Positions 34,130-46,999 of a DNA stretch of 64,000 bases are shown here, in pieces. The position numbers were made by a program, and so were the translations under genes. The stretch is taken from NCBI GenBank assembly GCA_020726505.1, contig JAHLEZ010000004.1, forward strand, positions 2,356,001-2,420,000, written 5' to 3'. Each line of letters opens with the position of its first letter. Positions within the stretch are counted from its first letter, which is position 1. The notes beneath the pieces are model-generated. The model saw only the letters and a list, made by a program, of their open reading frames with translations, made no database searches and was not told the DNA's origin. This stretch comes from Leptodontidium sp. MPI-SDFR-AT-0119 (taxonomy: Eukaryota; Ascomycota; Leotiomycetes; Helotiales; Leptodontidiaceae).

Positions 34130-35963
34130 ACGTCTCACCCCTAGATTCCGCCCACCCCTAGATTCCGCCCACCTCGCTTAATTCTAGTACTTGATACTCA
34201 ACACTTAATAACTCTATATTGCGCTAACTTCTATACATGATATTGTAGAGTCTGATTCTCCTCCTGATTCTGATTCTAGAGACTCAATTTGGCGTTCTCC
34301 AGCTGCGATTTGAGCCTCCTTAATAGCACGTGTTATAACGAACTTGGAATTTGGACTCGTTCGGACTTTCCGCCTTTTCTTTGGCCTCAACTGCTCTAAT
34401 CTCTCTTCTAACTCTTTGATCTTCATATTTGCCTTCCCTAATTCGTAGTCTTTTTCATCAATTCCCTTCATAACCTTCCTGAAAAGCAAACGTCGTGTTG
34501 GAAGTTGATCATGTGATTTGCTGGCCAAAGTATGAATCTGTACGTATAAATCTTTCCTGGCCCTTGGAGTCTGAACCTCAATTGAAGTATCAGTTACTTT
34601 CGGAGGTAGTATTGGCGTCTCCTGAGGCTTTGGAAGAGATGGATTTGTCGATTTATTACTGTTTTCTAACAGCAAAGGGCTCATTAATAGCTTGGCTACC
34701 GATACTGGCCACAATCCCGTAGTTCTCCACCCCGCCTTAATATTAGAAGGTGTAATACTCTCTTGACGTGCCTTCTGGTAGCAGATAAGGAAGTTCCGCT
34801 TCCCAATTGGAGTAGAATCGATCAAAGAACTCAACTTTTGCAGTTCTTTCCGGTAAGCACGCTTCAAAACAGAGAAAACTGTCAAATCCAAAGGTTGTAA
34901 GACGTGTGACGTATGTGCAGGTAAAAATAAAAAGTATATATTGTGTTCAAGGCACTTCCAAAGGAATTCCGTAGTCTCATGGCTCCCATGGCCGTCTAGA
35001 ATGAGGAGTCTTGCTGAATGGTCACGTGGTTCGGTCTGAGGTATAAACACCTTCTCTAGCCACTCAAGGGCCACTTGATCAGTTGTCCACCCATTCTCGG
35101 TGGCTGTAAAGTGCCATTCGTCGAATACGTCTAATTGAGACGGAAACCACTGTTGTTGAACCGATTTTCCCTTGTAAGCTACAGCTGGTCGCGTAGAAGC
35201 TCCAATTGCAGAGATACACTCAAGGATTGTCGTCCAAGCACGTGAACCTGGCTGTTTTCCTTGAATCTTGCGGCTCTCAGCGTTCCCCACAACATATCCA
35301 TTAAGACCGTAGCCTTCCATAATACCAGTCTCGTCCATATTCCAACGTTGAGAAGCTGGAATGGCCTTGATAGCCGGAATCTCCAATTTTTGGAACCACG
35401 GCCTAATAACTTCGGTACAAGCGGCGTTGATACGCACAGAATCGACGTAGATTTGCCTCTTAGTCTTTAGAACAGGGTTACGTGCCAAAAATCGTGTCAT
35501 CCAGTGTTTTCCTAATGGTAGGTGGTCTCCTTGAAGTGCCAAAAGCCTCTCTCCAAAAACCTTGATCTGTGCGTGCGTAACTCCATGGCCAAGAGACTCT
35601 TGAGTCAAAATACAATCGGCCAATCGATTCTCTACTACCGTAGGTAGCCTTTGCAAGTGACTAAGAGCCTCCTTACGTGGTTGAGTCGTTGTGTTGCGGT
35701 CACGAAGTGTAGACCTTGGAATGCCCCACTCTAGACATGCCTTTCGCAAAGACTTGCCATTTGCGACCTCCTCAAGCGCACACATGATGTCATACTCAGT
35801 ATATGTAGGCTTCATGATAAAAACAATACGAATTACAAGTTTGAAGAGAATCGATTAAAGAATAGAAGAGTAATTAATTATTTAAGTTGGTGGGTAAGAG
35901 TAGCGGTGAGTTAAGCGAGGGTGGGCGGAATCTAGGGGTGGGCGGAATCTAGGGGTGAGACGT
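34130..35963 (-). mobile_element. Pogo/Fot1-type DNA transposon, apparently intact
   Basis: 1834 bp, flanked by TA on each side (34128-34129 and 35964-35965). The inverted ends begin ACGTCTCACCCCTAGATTCC and run about 48 bp. Each end contains a tandem direct duplication of the unit CACCCCTAGATTCCGCC. Between them lies a single uninterrupted transposase gene on the minus strand (34214-35815). Base composition is balanced, unlike the AT-rich decayed retroelement around it, so it arrived after that element was mutated. Confidence 0.93.
34214..35815 (-). CDS. Pogo/Fot1-type transposase (DDE superfamily 1)
   Basis: 533 residues, one exon, cut-and-paste transposase. The N-terminus (YTEYDIMCALEEVANGKSLR, then WGIPRSTLRDR) is a Psq/CENP-B-like helix-turn-helix, followed by a CENP-B-type HTH around residues 55-115 (GVTHAQIKVFGERLL, HWMTRFLARNP). 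The DDE catalytic triad is visible: Asp161 in NMDETG, Asp274 in LDGHGSHET and Asp310 in HVLQPLDLTVF, with 35 residues between the last two (DD35D). The C-terminus has a basic coiled-coil stretch (KIKELEERLEQLRPKKRRK) that may be a nuclear signal. No stops or frameshifts, so it may be active. It lies wholly inside the inverted repeats, 84 bp from the left end and 148 bp from the right end. Confidence 0.95.
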   Translation of the reverse strand: MKPTYTEYDIMCALEEVANGKSLRKACLEWGIPRSTLRDRNTTTQPRKEALSHLQRLPTVVENRLADCILTQESLGHGVTHAQIKVFGERLLALQGDHLPLGKHWMTRFLARNPVLKTKRQIYVDSVRINAACTEVIRPWFQKLEIPAIKAIPASQRWNMDETGIMEGYGLNGYVVGNAESRKIQGKQPGSRAWTTILECISAIGASTRPAVAYKGKSVQQQWFPSQLDVFDEWHFTATENGWTTDQVALEWLEKVFIPQTEPRDHSARLLILDGHGSHETTEFLWKCLEHNIYFLFLPAHTSHVLQPLDLTVFSVLKRAYRKELQKLSSLIDSTPIGKRNFLICYQKARQESITPSNIKAGWRTTGLWPVSVAKLLMSPLLLENSNKSTNPSLPKPQETPILPPKVTDTSIEVQTPRARKDLYVQIHTLASKSHDQLPTRRLLFRKVMKGIDEKDYELGKANMKIKELEERLEQLRPKKRRKVRTSPNSKFVITRAIKEAQIAAGERQIESLESESGGESDSTISCIEVSAI

Positions 35964-38900
35964 TAACGTTAATATAGCTAAAGGTAAGTTATATCCCCCT
36001 TCTTCGATTTAGAGATGTCTTGCCCTTAATAAGGGTTTAACTGGCGATTTCAGTAACTCCTAATAAGCGCAAGAAGGCTAAAGACTTTAATTCTATTAGA
36101 GTTTTATCTTTATCGTTTACTTTAGTTAACGTTAGTGAGCCTCTAGGCAAACGTCGGCGGTCTACTCGAGCCCCTAAAGATAATAGCGGAGGTAATGAAG
36201 TTAAGGAGAACGAGGATAGCGTCCGAATCGAGCGTTCCTTACTTAATAGCTTTAAGGATACTTATATTAAGTTAAGTAGACATAATGAAATTAACTACTT
36301 CGATACCCGCGATGTCCCCTGCTTACGTTGCGCCGGCGAAATCTCGTAGTTTCTTAACCTTATATGTTTTACTAGTATTACTTTAATTACTAAGAAGTGT
36401 GTCGATTATTACTAAAAGGCGAAGTCTTATAAGCTCATAAGTTAAATTTTCTTTTAGTCGGCAAGACATAGGCTAATAACCAGCGAGGTCTTAGCGAGAC
36501 TAAAGGAGTCCCTTACCCGACTAGAGAAAGCTGCTACTAGATTCTATAAGAATTAAATTTCTTAAGTTAACCTCGATATTACTTAAGTTACGTTCGACCT
36601 TAATAAGCGCTATAGTATACACGTTAATAAAGTTACTAATACTAAAGCCTTAAAGTCTTTATAAAAGTTAATAGTCTCATTTATAAAAGAACTAAGCGCT
36701 AGCCTTTCGTCGGCTATTAACTAGTTATACTCTAGCGTACTAGCTGCCTTAAAGGAGGGTTTTACTACTTTAACAGATATTAATAAGCGATTAATTACTG
36801 AGGTTGCGGGACTTCGATTTGTAAGTATATTACGGTATTCACTAGTAAATTACTTACTAACCTCCGGCGAAGGATCTTTAATAAATCTACTCCGTTGTTC
36901 TTAAGTCTACGCCTAAGTCTAATAATAAGGTTCTAGTAATTAAAGCTATTACTACTATAGAGGCTAAGGGCCCTATTACTTTATAAAATGAACTTTGATT
37001 TTTTAATCTTTTAAGTTTCTTATTAAAGTTTTTTTAGCGGGCGAATCTTTAATAAAGTACTAGCACTTAACTAGCGAGGGTAACTAGTAAAAGGTTTATA
37101 ATATAGCTAATTAATATAACTCTCTTTTCCCTTAAGTATTACTATTTAAATTGTGACTTTAAATATACTTTTAAAATTATAAAACCTTATAAGTAAAAGT
37201 AAAAAGGTATATAACGTTAAAGAGTACGATATATTTATAACTATAAAACCTCGTAAGAAAAAGTAAGAAGGTACGTAATATTATATCTTATTTAACAATT
37301 AGTTAGCAAAAGCTTAAAGAGTAATTAGACTCTTGTCTTAAGGACCTTATAAGGGGAAACAAAGAGCCTTAATTATCCCCTTCGCTGACGCTTTATTGCC
37401 CTTTCAGTGGCGTTTTGCGTTTTTAGTATATTAATCTCCCTTTAGAGATTTATAAGGTTCTTCTTTAGTTCCTAAGAATTATGCGCTAGTCTTAGTTCTT
37501 CTTACTTAATAAAGTACTACTCTTCTCCTCGTCTTACTCGTTAGTCTAGGAGGGTCTTAATTAATTATATTTCTTCTTCGTCTACGAGATTAAGTTAGAC
37601 TACCTCTAGTAATTCGCTAGGCCTTTACTAGTATAACTTTAGTAGGGATACATAGAAGATATCGTGTAGTTTATTATACTTAAGAAGTAACTCTAACTTA
37701 TACGCTTACTTTTTAATTCTTTTAGTAATCTTAAATAGTCCTAGGAATTAATAGTTTAGCTTTTTATTAAAACGAATTATTTTAATATTCTTTACTAAAA
37801 GTAAAATTTATTATTTAACCTTAAACTTTATAAGGCGGTAGTTCTTATTATATTACTTCGCCTAGTTTTTTTTAGTCCTTCGCTAGTTACTTTTTAGTTC
37901 TTAGCGTTTCTTAATAACTTCTTTTACTCGTTCTTTAGTAGTTAGTATCTCCCCTCTTATAAGATTGTTCTTGATACCCTAGCGAGAGTCTAGTAATATA
38001 TCGTACTTAGTCTTATTCAGAGACATCCCGATTAACTCATAGTAAGTATTTATATATATAAACTTTATTAAAAGTAAGAGATTTACTTAATTGTCTTATA
38101 AGTAATAAACGTAATACCTTAATTATACTTTTAAGGCCTAATTTTACCGTTTAATTTGGCTATCTATTTGCGAGTGAAACGCCGTCGAAAGACTTCTTAT
38201 TATTTAGAAGTAGAAATATAGCTTCTTCTAAAACCTTAAGGTAAACATAAAGCCTTTATTTGTGATAATCGATACTAGTAACTTATAGTTCTTAAACTAG
38301 TAATTAATAAAAAGACGGGTTAACTATAAAGCGTTAATAGTTTTTAAGTAAGGGATATACTTAATATTTTTAGTGTATTTATTAATAATTACTAGTAAGT
38401 AATCGGCGACTTTATTAGTAATACTGCTCTTATAGGGTACTAAATCTGTGATAAAGTCTATTGAGATTAACTTAAATAACTTACTTAGCTGGCTAAGAGC
38501 TTGTATTTCGCTAGTTTTCTTTATACGCCTCGCCTTTGTCCTCTAATAAATATTATAACTCTTGACGTATACTTTAACGTTACTAGATATATTAGGCTAG
38601 TAATACTTCTGCTAGATAAGTTTTAGTGTCTTATTATAATTAAAATGGCCTATAGTTAGATTATTATAGTAAATCTTTATGATTTCGGCACGAATAGTAA
38701 GGTCCTATAAAACGTAGGCTATTCGCCGGTGTCTTAGTAGTCCGTCGCTATTAATACTTTAATTTATATCCCTAGTATCTTGTAATCGAGCACGCTTTTC
38801 TACAACTAAGGCGTCCCTTTACTATAGCTTTAAGAGTAACAAAAGAAGCGATTTCGACATAGTATTTACTATTTCGGCTTCTATAACCTCTATTATAAAA

Positions 38901-41900
38901 AACCGTAATATAATATATTTATAACTATATTAACTAGTGTTATATCTCTCTTTAGCGTTTCGTAAGAAGTTATTTAAACCTTAACTAAAGTTCTATAAAC
39001 TTTTAAGCTATATAAACACATATTACTAGTTAAGCGTAAAGGTCGCTATTATGGCCTTAGTTAATAGCTTATATATTAAGTTATCGCTAATAAGTTAAGA
39101 AACTTAAGTTAATTAGTACAATATACTATCGCTCTCTCGCCGGATACTCGCCGTCGTATTACTAACTATATTAGGGACGCGAATTAACTTATTTTAAATT
39201 ATACTTCGTAATTTATTTTGTAAAGTAGGGAGTATAATGTTCTCTTTATTCTCCGCCGGCCTATAATTAGGCTTATGCGAAATTTTATTTGCCAGGTTCT
39301 TTTTCCTTAGCTTATAAATTATTACGAAGTTATACTTAAATAACTCTAAGGCCTATTTAGCTTGCCGCCAGCTTAATATTATAATACTTATAAAATAACG
39401 AAGATTATTATAATTTAATAATACCTTAATAGGGGCTATATTACCTTTTAGGTAATACTTCTAATAAATAAAGTATTTAATAATTATAAGAAGCTTATAA
39501 TCGTGAACCTTATAATTTAACTTTATACTTTTTAACTTTTTACTAAAGAATACAATTAAGTATTAAACAGGCTTTATTTAACTACTCGCCGGCTAATCTT
39601 TAGGCTAAGACAAAATCCCTGTAAGTATAAACTTAAAGGCGTCTGCCTTTAGCCTTATAGGCTTTTATAAGTCAAAGTACATAAGAAAAGGGGCTAATAT
39701 AAATATATCCTTTAATACGTCAAAAGCCTTTTACTTAATAGTTTCTTAATAAAAGGTAGGGGTAAGTTGCCTTTTCTTCTTACCTCTTATTAAACTTATT
39801 AATAGCCGGGTAATCGCTAAGAAACTTATAATAAAGTACTAGTAAAAGTTAACGAACTTAATAAAGACTTAAACGTCTTTAACACTCTTAGGCTTTAGCC
39901 ATTCCCTAATAGTATTTATCCGGCTTTACTTTATTAATACCCTAATAAGAGATACGATATAGCCTAAGAATTTTATACTCTTAATACTAAACGAGTATTT
40001 CGATAACTTAACGAAGAGATTTGCCTGTCGTAGCCTTTCGAGGACTTAGCAGATATAATCCACATATTAAGCCGGGTTTACTAAGTATACAAGGATATCG
40101 TCAAGGTAGACGACACAAATGACGTTTATAAGTCCCGCTAGCGCGTCGTTAATGTATACCTAGAACGTCGCTAGTGTATTAGATAGCCTAAATAATATAA
40201 CTTAATACTCGTAATACTTATATTGAGTGCGAAAAGTAGTCTTCTACTTATCTCTCGCTTTGATTTTAATATAATAATATGTATTTCGTAAGTTTAGGCT
40301 AGTAAAGACTTTCTTATCCCGGAGTTTATTTAGCGTTTCGCTAATTAAAGGTAGGGGGTACTAGTCCTTAATTATGATCTTATTTAAAGCTCGATAATCA
40401 ATATATAATTAAAGGCTATTATTTTTCTTTAGCACAAAGAGAATCGGGGCGCTAGTTAAGCTCTTACTTTTTTGTATTTATTCTTTTACTTTAGAGAACT
40501 TAAGGTATTCCCGGAGAACCTTTAACTTTATTTTAGAGAAGTTATAAATAAGGAAGTATAGTAATCTCACATTTGGCTCTAAGTTAATAGTATATTATTA
40601 ACCTTCTAAAAGGGGTAATTAATTCCCCTTTTCTTTTAAGAAGACGTCTTTAAACTTACGATACTCTTAGGGGATAATAAGTATATTATCGGCATCTAGT
40701 AAGTATAATATATTTAAGTTAAGTATTATAATATATATAAGGGACTTTTTCTTTTAAATAAGTTAAGAGAATTTATATAACTTTATAATATTAAGATCAC
40801 AAGTATTATTTAGTTAATATAAGTACTTTTATTATTTTATTTTGAAACTAATCTAAGGATTAATATCCTTTAATTAAGGCTACCTTAAAATTAAATTAAT
40901 ACCTAACATATTAATAACCCTTAGCCGGAGCGTATTTAGCTTAGTTTATTTAAGAGTATTAGTAATCTCTACTTAAGCGAGCGCGGTGCCGTAAATAATA
41001 CCTTCGTTCTTAAGTAATATTTAAAATGTCTTTAGCCCTTCGTTAATAAGTTATAAATCGTACTCTTTTACTATTAGTCTTAAGACAAAATTGTCTTCCG
41101 CCTTATTATTAATAAGGGTAGTAAGGCTCTTTTACTCTTTACTCGCTAATATCTTTAGTTAGATTTCCATTCTCTTACTTAACAATCTTAAGGGAGACAT
41201 AGACGTAGCCGCGAGTTAAGCGTTCTTCTAGTTCTTATTCGGCGAGCCTTCACTATTTGCCTTAGGATATTTATTAACGTAATAGCTAAGCTCTTGACAC
41301 TTAAAGTATTAAGTCTTTAACTTATTAAACCCTTAGTATTTCCCTCGTATTAAGGTCTTATTAAGGTTACCTCTTCTTGATCCAGATCGATTAAGGCGGA
41401 GATTCTCTTACTTATCGCCGGTTTTTCGCGAGGCTTTTTAAGAAGACTCTCTTTTTTTATCTTTTAGCTCCTTAAGTCTCTTGTTATTACTATTTCCCTT
41501 AAGCAAGGTATATACTTCTTAGAGAGTTATTACTAAAATAATATCCTCCCTTATTTATAGTTTATTAACTTACTTATTCTTAATAATTCTCTAGCGAATC
41601 TTTAGTTAAATCTTATTAAAGAGGATATCTTATAATTAACGTTAAGTAAATGGCTTAAGTTATTCTTCCTTTCCCTCGAGATAATTAATAAATTTAAGGA
41701 TAGGTTAGTTAAGTCTTTGTCGAGTTGTCTTATAGGCGTGAGAGTTAACTACTTATCTTAAGACAAGGAGTAACTAGAGGTTCACTAAAAACTCTTTGTA
41801 AAACTCCTAAGTTATTATATTAAGGACATTAAGATTATACTTCTTAAACTTTTCCTAAGTATTCGCCGGCTCTTTGTAAAGTAATATCGCTACTTATTTA

Positions 41901-42400
41901 ATCTTGATTATATTAGTAAGGAACCTTTTATTATCGTAATTAAAGACACGATTATAGGCTTATAAATATTCCGTTAGCTCTCGCTGATTCTTCCCTTTGT
42001 ATTTCGATAGAATTATATGTTTCCCCTTTTCTCGATAGAGAACCTAAGACTCTTCGACAACTAACGGGCGATCTTCCGTAATATTTGTATTACTTTTAAG
42101 TCTTATTTATTAAAGTCGCTATACCCTTTCCCTCACGTTTAGGGGGTATTAGCTGAAGTCATTGCCGTACATCCGGCGATATTCGACAATAAGGTTGTTG
42201 AGGGCATTATTCTTCTCCTTAAGGATCTTAATCTACTTTTATATCGCTTATAAATTAATAGCTGGCGTATCTTTAGACCTTCTTTAGTCTAAGGGAGGGG
42301 TTACTTATAGTCTAAGGCCACTAGGCGTCGCGGATAAGAGTTCTCTAATTTAAACTATTGTGTAATAGTTAAGCTAGCGGTAAAAGAAAAGTAATTAGAA

Positions 42401-42579
42401 TATAATGATCACTAGCACGCTAAGGTAACTTTAACACAATAGAATAGCTAGAGAGGCACTAAATAATAGCTAGTGATGTTATATAATACAGAAGCTAATT
42501 ACTAAGGAGGGAAGGTTATCTCTTCCCCACTTTACACGCATATATACAGGGAGTAAGCGCTAGGGCACGTGCCATTACA
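42401..42579 (-). repeat. LTR (5' LTR of the minus-oriented element)
   Basis: 179 bp, from TATAATGATCACTAGC to GTGCCATTACA, followed by the AATAA duplication at 42580-42584. Pairs with 33726-33904. Confidence 0.9.
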
Positions 42580-42584
42580 AATAA

Positions 42585-43724
42585 CGGGAGTCCCTGGCTG
42601 GCACCAGTTTGTACTATGAAAATTGTTTTTAGATCGTTTAATGAAGATACGGAAGGTAGTTGTGCTCGAGACCTTCTTGCTTGATAAGGCTCTTCGCTGA
42701 CCAGAGCTCGAATTCCTCTTTCATTCCTGCCGAGGAAACTTGCATAGCGATGCGCACAGGAATTCCACACGCCAATCAGGTCGCCTCCAGTTTAAAACCA
42801 CCAGCTCAAAGTACCCTCAAAATATTTCTAGAATACTTCGTAGCTTCACAAACTCTACACAACATCATGTTATCCTTCCGGAAGATACTTAGCCATGCCA
42901 ATCATGTCGCCTCCAGCTATTGACGCTATTGGAGAACGGGTTCACGAATTGCGCACCTATGAAGTCTCTCTACTTTTAAGCCGCTAAAAACCCACTCAAA
43001 CTCTCACACGTTTCTGAAATCACCGTGTGAAATCCCAAAGCTATCCGCCTCTAACCAACTGGTGAGGAGAGAAGAAAAGAACGCAAGAATCGAATGCCGA
43101 AAAGAAGAGCACGGTAAGGACCAGAGACGCTAATTCCTATCAAGACCCGAAAATCTAGTGCCTGCAGATTTTCTTGTCCTTATATCCCCTTGCACAGGGT
43201 GTTAAGAGTGAAGAACTATGTTATTGGTCAAGCGCTTGGTAGATGAATTCTACACAGGGCACGGGGTGTAAGACGTCAACGGTATGACAAAAACCATACA
43301 TTGTATTCCTTCATCTTCGCCAAGTACACATTAGTTATTTCTTTCTGCAAAATGACTTCGTACTTGATATCAAATTGCGAGAGCTTTGCGACGTATGTGA
43401 CTATATTGAATTTCAAAGAGCTATCTGGTCAATTCTCCCATATCAAAACATGAAAGCTTGAGGCCGTGAGATTGCATGCATCAATCACTGGGAGGCCCAT
43501 CTGTGATCGTACACAGTTATTTAATGCCATGGAATATCCACTTTATTCTTGTAGTGTGTCGAGGAATTATTCAAACTAATTAATTCATAGTCTATTTGTC
43601 GGTGCAGTACCGGTTCATGTACCACGCCGCAAGCGTAAATATATTCCAAATGCGTGTATGGTGACAGAGTAATAAAGTGTGGTTCAAAATCTGTGTATTT
43701 CTAAGAGAGTGCGATGAGGGTCAG
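42585..43724. other. Spacer between the two retroelements
   Basis: Composition is more balanced than in the retroelements. On the minus strand 42650-42770 reads as a 42-residue open stretch (GIPVRIAMQVSSAG, then FELWSAKSLIKQEG, ending LEHNYLPYLH) that looks like a gene's C-terminal tip, but no start or family is recognisable. The phrase CCAATCA-G/T-GTCGCCTCCAG occurs twice, near 42774 and 42899. No complete gene. Confidence 0.4.
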
Positions 43725-43813
43725 ACTATATACTACGGAACCCCTGCGAAACCCCACCGAATGTCCTCCGAACCTAGTCCGGCTAGGTTCTGACCCCTGA
43801 TCTTGACCGCACC
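43725..43813 (-). repeat. Older LTR remnant split by the second gypsy element
   Basis: On the minus strand it contains TTCGGTGGGGTTTCGCAGGGG and a TATATAGTC, matching the remnant at 29300-29474. It is cut at GCACC by the insertion of the element at 43814-50401; its other piece should begin at 50402 (GCACCCCCTTTTCC). The boundaries of the old LTR are not resolved. Confidence 0.45.
43809..43813. repeat. Target-site duplication GCACC (left)
   Basis: GCACC before the LTR start TGTTACGACC; repeated at 50402-50406 after the right LTR. Confidence 0.88.
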
Positions 43814-44115
43814 TGTTACGACCTACGATGCGCCTCGTATTCTAACCGACATAGGCTCGTAGCATCGCTGGCTATGCGACGGCGCTAAGCCCAATAGGGA
43901 AGACTAAGAGGCGAGCCTGCGACATATTGACGTGAATGGCACTCGACTACGCTAGGCCCCATTAGGAGGGCCCTTCATGTATTTATACTCGAGCTCCCCC
44001 TTATGGAGAGCTCTCCTTTCCTCCTTGTCTTTTCTTCTCGATTCTGAGCGTAGCCTTAGGCCCAAATACAAAGCTTAAGTTAACTCGCCGTATCAACCTC
44101 TGGCTAGCCGTAACA
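43814..44115 (+). repeat. Left LTR of the plus-oriented gypsy element
   Basis: 302 bp, TGTTACGACC to GCCGTAACA. By eye it differs from the right LTR at seven positions, all transitions. It contains a TATTTATACTCGAG TATA-like site. Same family as the solo LTR at 24971-25271. Confidence 0.92.
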
Positions 44116-44340
44116 TAAGAAAAGACTAGTACCCCTTCGCTGTAAAGCGTTATATCTCACCCGGTCTTACGCCTTGTCGACCTGCCCTTGTAGCAAGCCA
44201 ATAACGAGCCTCAACACCTTAGCCTATTCGACAGATAGGTACCTCTCTGCCCTAGTAGTAGACTGTCTTAGAGAAAGCTAGATATTCTCTCGCGATCAAC
44301 CTGCCTTGCCGCAACTTGACGCGCGCCCCGTTTCGAACGC

Positions 44341-44679
44341 ATGTCTAATCAACATATCGATCGACAACCTCAAACACCTCTCTACCCTACCCTACCACCA
44401 CTACTAACTTCTCCCCCTCGTCGGCGAAGCTCCAGAGAAAGGAGCGCCCCTATACGGCTAGGCTTTACCGACACCCCTATCCCTTCGGTCGAGACTCTCT
44501 CGGAGGAGTCGGAAAGCTTTAACGGATTCGATTCAGACTCAGAGGGCAAGCCCCAGCGTTTCTTCGACGCATCGCCAGAGCTTACTAATATGGAGGGCCT
44601 TACCCCCGCTCAACAAGCTAGAGTAGATCAGCTGATCAAGGACTCCGTCAGCTCTGCTGTCGCTGCCGCCGTCACATAA
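44341..44679 (+). pseudogene. Gag N-terminal part of the gypsy element (interrupted)
   Basis: Begins MSNQHIDRQPQTPLYPTLPP, a proline-rich gag-like leader, and runs 112 codons to a TAA. After that stop the same frame continues with gag-like sequence (YDAWKINMKLF, then YTALNEFLAVSDRELQNIAA) broken by more TAG/TAA codons. Ancestral stops appear to be mutated CAG/CAA codons. Not functional. Confidence 0.7.
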
Positions 44680-46999
44680 GCCCTCACTCAATATACTATC
44701 GATAACCCTCGCCAAGAGACTGGCACTCCCTCTCCTTCTGTCTGATCCGTACGTGCTCTTACGGCGGACCTCTAACCTACCGCCGACTATTACCTCCCTA
44801 AGCTGAACCCCGCCATCCCTGCCGTCGAGCCTAATAAGGTCAAGTACCCCCGTACCCCCTTTAGCGACTATAAGGGCGAAATTGAATACGACGCTTGGAA
44901 GATAAATATGAAGCTCTTTATTTAAAAGTACTTAGGTAACTTCCTCACTAGCGAATCACAGGTCTATGCCTACTTTGAGTGTACAAAGGGAGAGGCTAAG
45001 ACTATTATCCTTTAACGAATGGACCCCGACTTCGCTAGAGACTTCAACGGAGCCGCCGACGTCTTAAAGGCCCTAAACCAGCGTTTCTTTAACCACAACC
45101 GAGTACAGGCCACTAAGCTCAAGTATAACTAACTATAAATAGGTAGTATAACTTATAACGAGTTCCGTATAAAGTTCACGATATACGCGGCTACTAGAAA
45201 AATCTCACCTGACCGCTGGTTCGACGACGTATACGAGAAAGTCTCGGATGAGCTCAAGTACGACATCCGGACTAAGAAGTATGAATTCGCCGGAGATTAT
45301 ACGGCTCTTAACGAGTTTTTAGCCGTCTCAGATCGCGAGCTACAGAATATCGCTGCCGGACGAGCTAATAGACGTGTTATCACTACTGTCCGCGAAGCCC
45401 CTCGAGTCTCCTTCAATAATACAAGCACTAGCGACTCGCGCGGCATCCTAAAGAAGGACAGCTGGCGTTCGACTTCACTTACCCCTGCTACTCACGTATA
45501 GAGACCACCGACTCTAAGACAGTCGTCAGATGCCCGCCAGCGTACGCCCTCTCCTTCGCCTGTCTTACGCCGACTTGAGTCCCCCGTACCTCCTCCTGCA
45601 CCTAGGGACGTCTCTTCCGACACTTGTCTCTACTATAGTAAGACCGGCTATTAGGCTAGCGACTGCCCTAAGCGCCGTAGGGACTAGGCTCTTGATAAGT
45701 CGATTTCCTAGCTAGTCGTCGGCGAGAATCTGGAGACTAACGAGCTCTCAAAAAACTCTTAGGCCGTGGCAAAGACTTATACCTCGGCATAGGCCACAAC
45801 TTGTGGAAGGACTTAGTATTTGATTTCCGTGCTCTTATTAAAGGACGACAATTCTTAATTAGTATTAAACTAAGAAGGAATAGATTCTTTACTAAGACAC
45901 TTATATATATTAATAGCGGAGCTAATATTTTCGGTGTTATTAAAACCTCTTTCGTATACCGACTCGTCAAGTAATTTAATATTTCTTTTATATCCCTCCC
46001 TTAGCTAATTATCCTAACTAGTTATAATAGCAAGAAAGGCAAGCCAATTAATACGGCCGTCTTACTTACCCTAACAATCGACCGCCGGCGAATCAACTTC
46101 CCCTTTCTAGTAACTGACCTAGGAAACACTGACGTCTTAATTAGTCGGAAGTTCCTCGAGCATTACGACTTAAAGTAGTCGTATACGAAGAACCGCAATC
46201 GGCTAGAATAGCTATTAAATATGCCCGTCTAGCCGTACTTTAACTAGCGAGTCTTCGTCGATATTAACTGTTTCGACAAGCCAATCGTTAAGTCTCACTA
46301 ACTTGACGCGGAACAAAGGGATGCCCTTATAGACATAGATAACTACCGCCAGAGACAAGCTAAGCTTGCGGTGCTCGACGATTCCCCTAAGACAAAGGCC
46401 CCCGTCCGACTTACCGCCAGCGTCTCGCCAACTCGATCCTCGAGCTTTGCTAGAGAAGTCCAAGAGCGCCTGCGGGTCATAAAAGAGCAATTAAACCCTT
46501 CGACATCTCGTGATCCGGGATCACTACTTAAGGACAAGAGAACTTGTAGAGCTTCTTTAGCGAATCACTAGACAAAGGCGCTTACTACGAAAATCTTCCT
46601 TATATCGGCAGTAGCGATGTCTACGACGTACCTCCGACCTAGGAGGGCTAAGAAGAATAAGGTGCAAACCTTCGTGGCATTAGTGCTTGAGATCGACTAA
46701 GAACTGACTCGTCGCCGGCGAGAGGCCCTAGACTAGCTAAGCGTCGAACTCGTATTAATGAATAGAGACCTAACCCTAGAGGAGGCCTTAGAGGCTAAGT
46801 ACGCGCAAGACAATAAGCTAGTAAGTAAGAAGCTCCTGGTAAAGTACTAAGAGTATACTCCTCTCTTCTCCCGACGAGCCTCTGACGAGCTACTAGCACA
46901 TCGCTAAGGTATAGACTACTAAATCGAGCTTACTAAGGAGAACGACTTATCCTTTAAGCCTCTCTAGCGTATAACTAAAGAATAGCTATTAGAGACCAA

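Larger units (their letters stand above)
33726..42579 (-). mobile_element. Ty3/gypsy retrotransposon, RIP-degraded, minus orientation
   Basis: Bounded by 179-bp LTRs (33726-33904 and 42401-42579) and AATAA duplications. Full LTR ends are TGTAAT...ATTACA; the inner LTR ends read TATAAT and ATTATA, transition-changed. Just inside the left LTR a minus-strand purine run (AAGAGGGGAGAT) looks like the polypurine tract, so the element reads right to left. On the minus strand a decayed zinc knuckle (YFKCQELSYY, from a CxxC-type motif) lies near 41300 and a reverse-transcriptase core VVYLDDILVY at 40085-40111. The interior is extremely AT-rich with stops in every frame. It cannot encode active proteins. 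A pogo-type transposon (34130-35963) is inserted near its 3' end; without it the element is about 7.0 kb. Confidence 0.9.
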
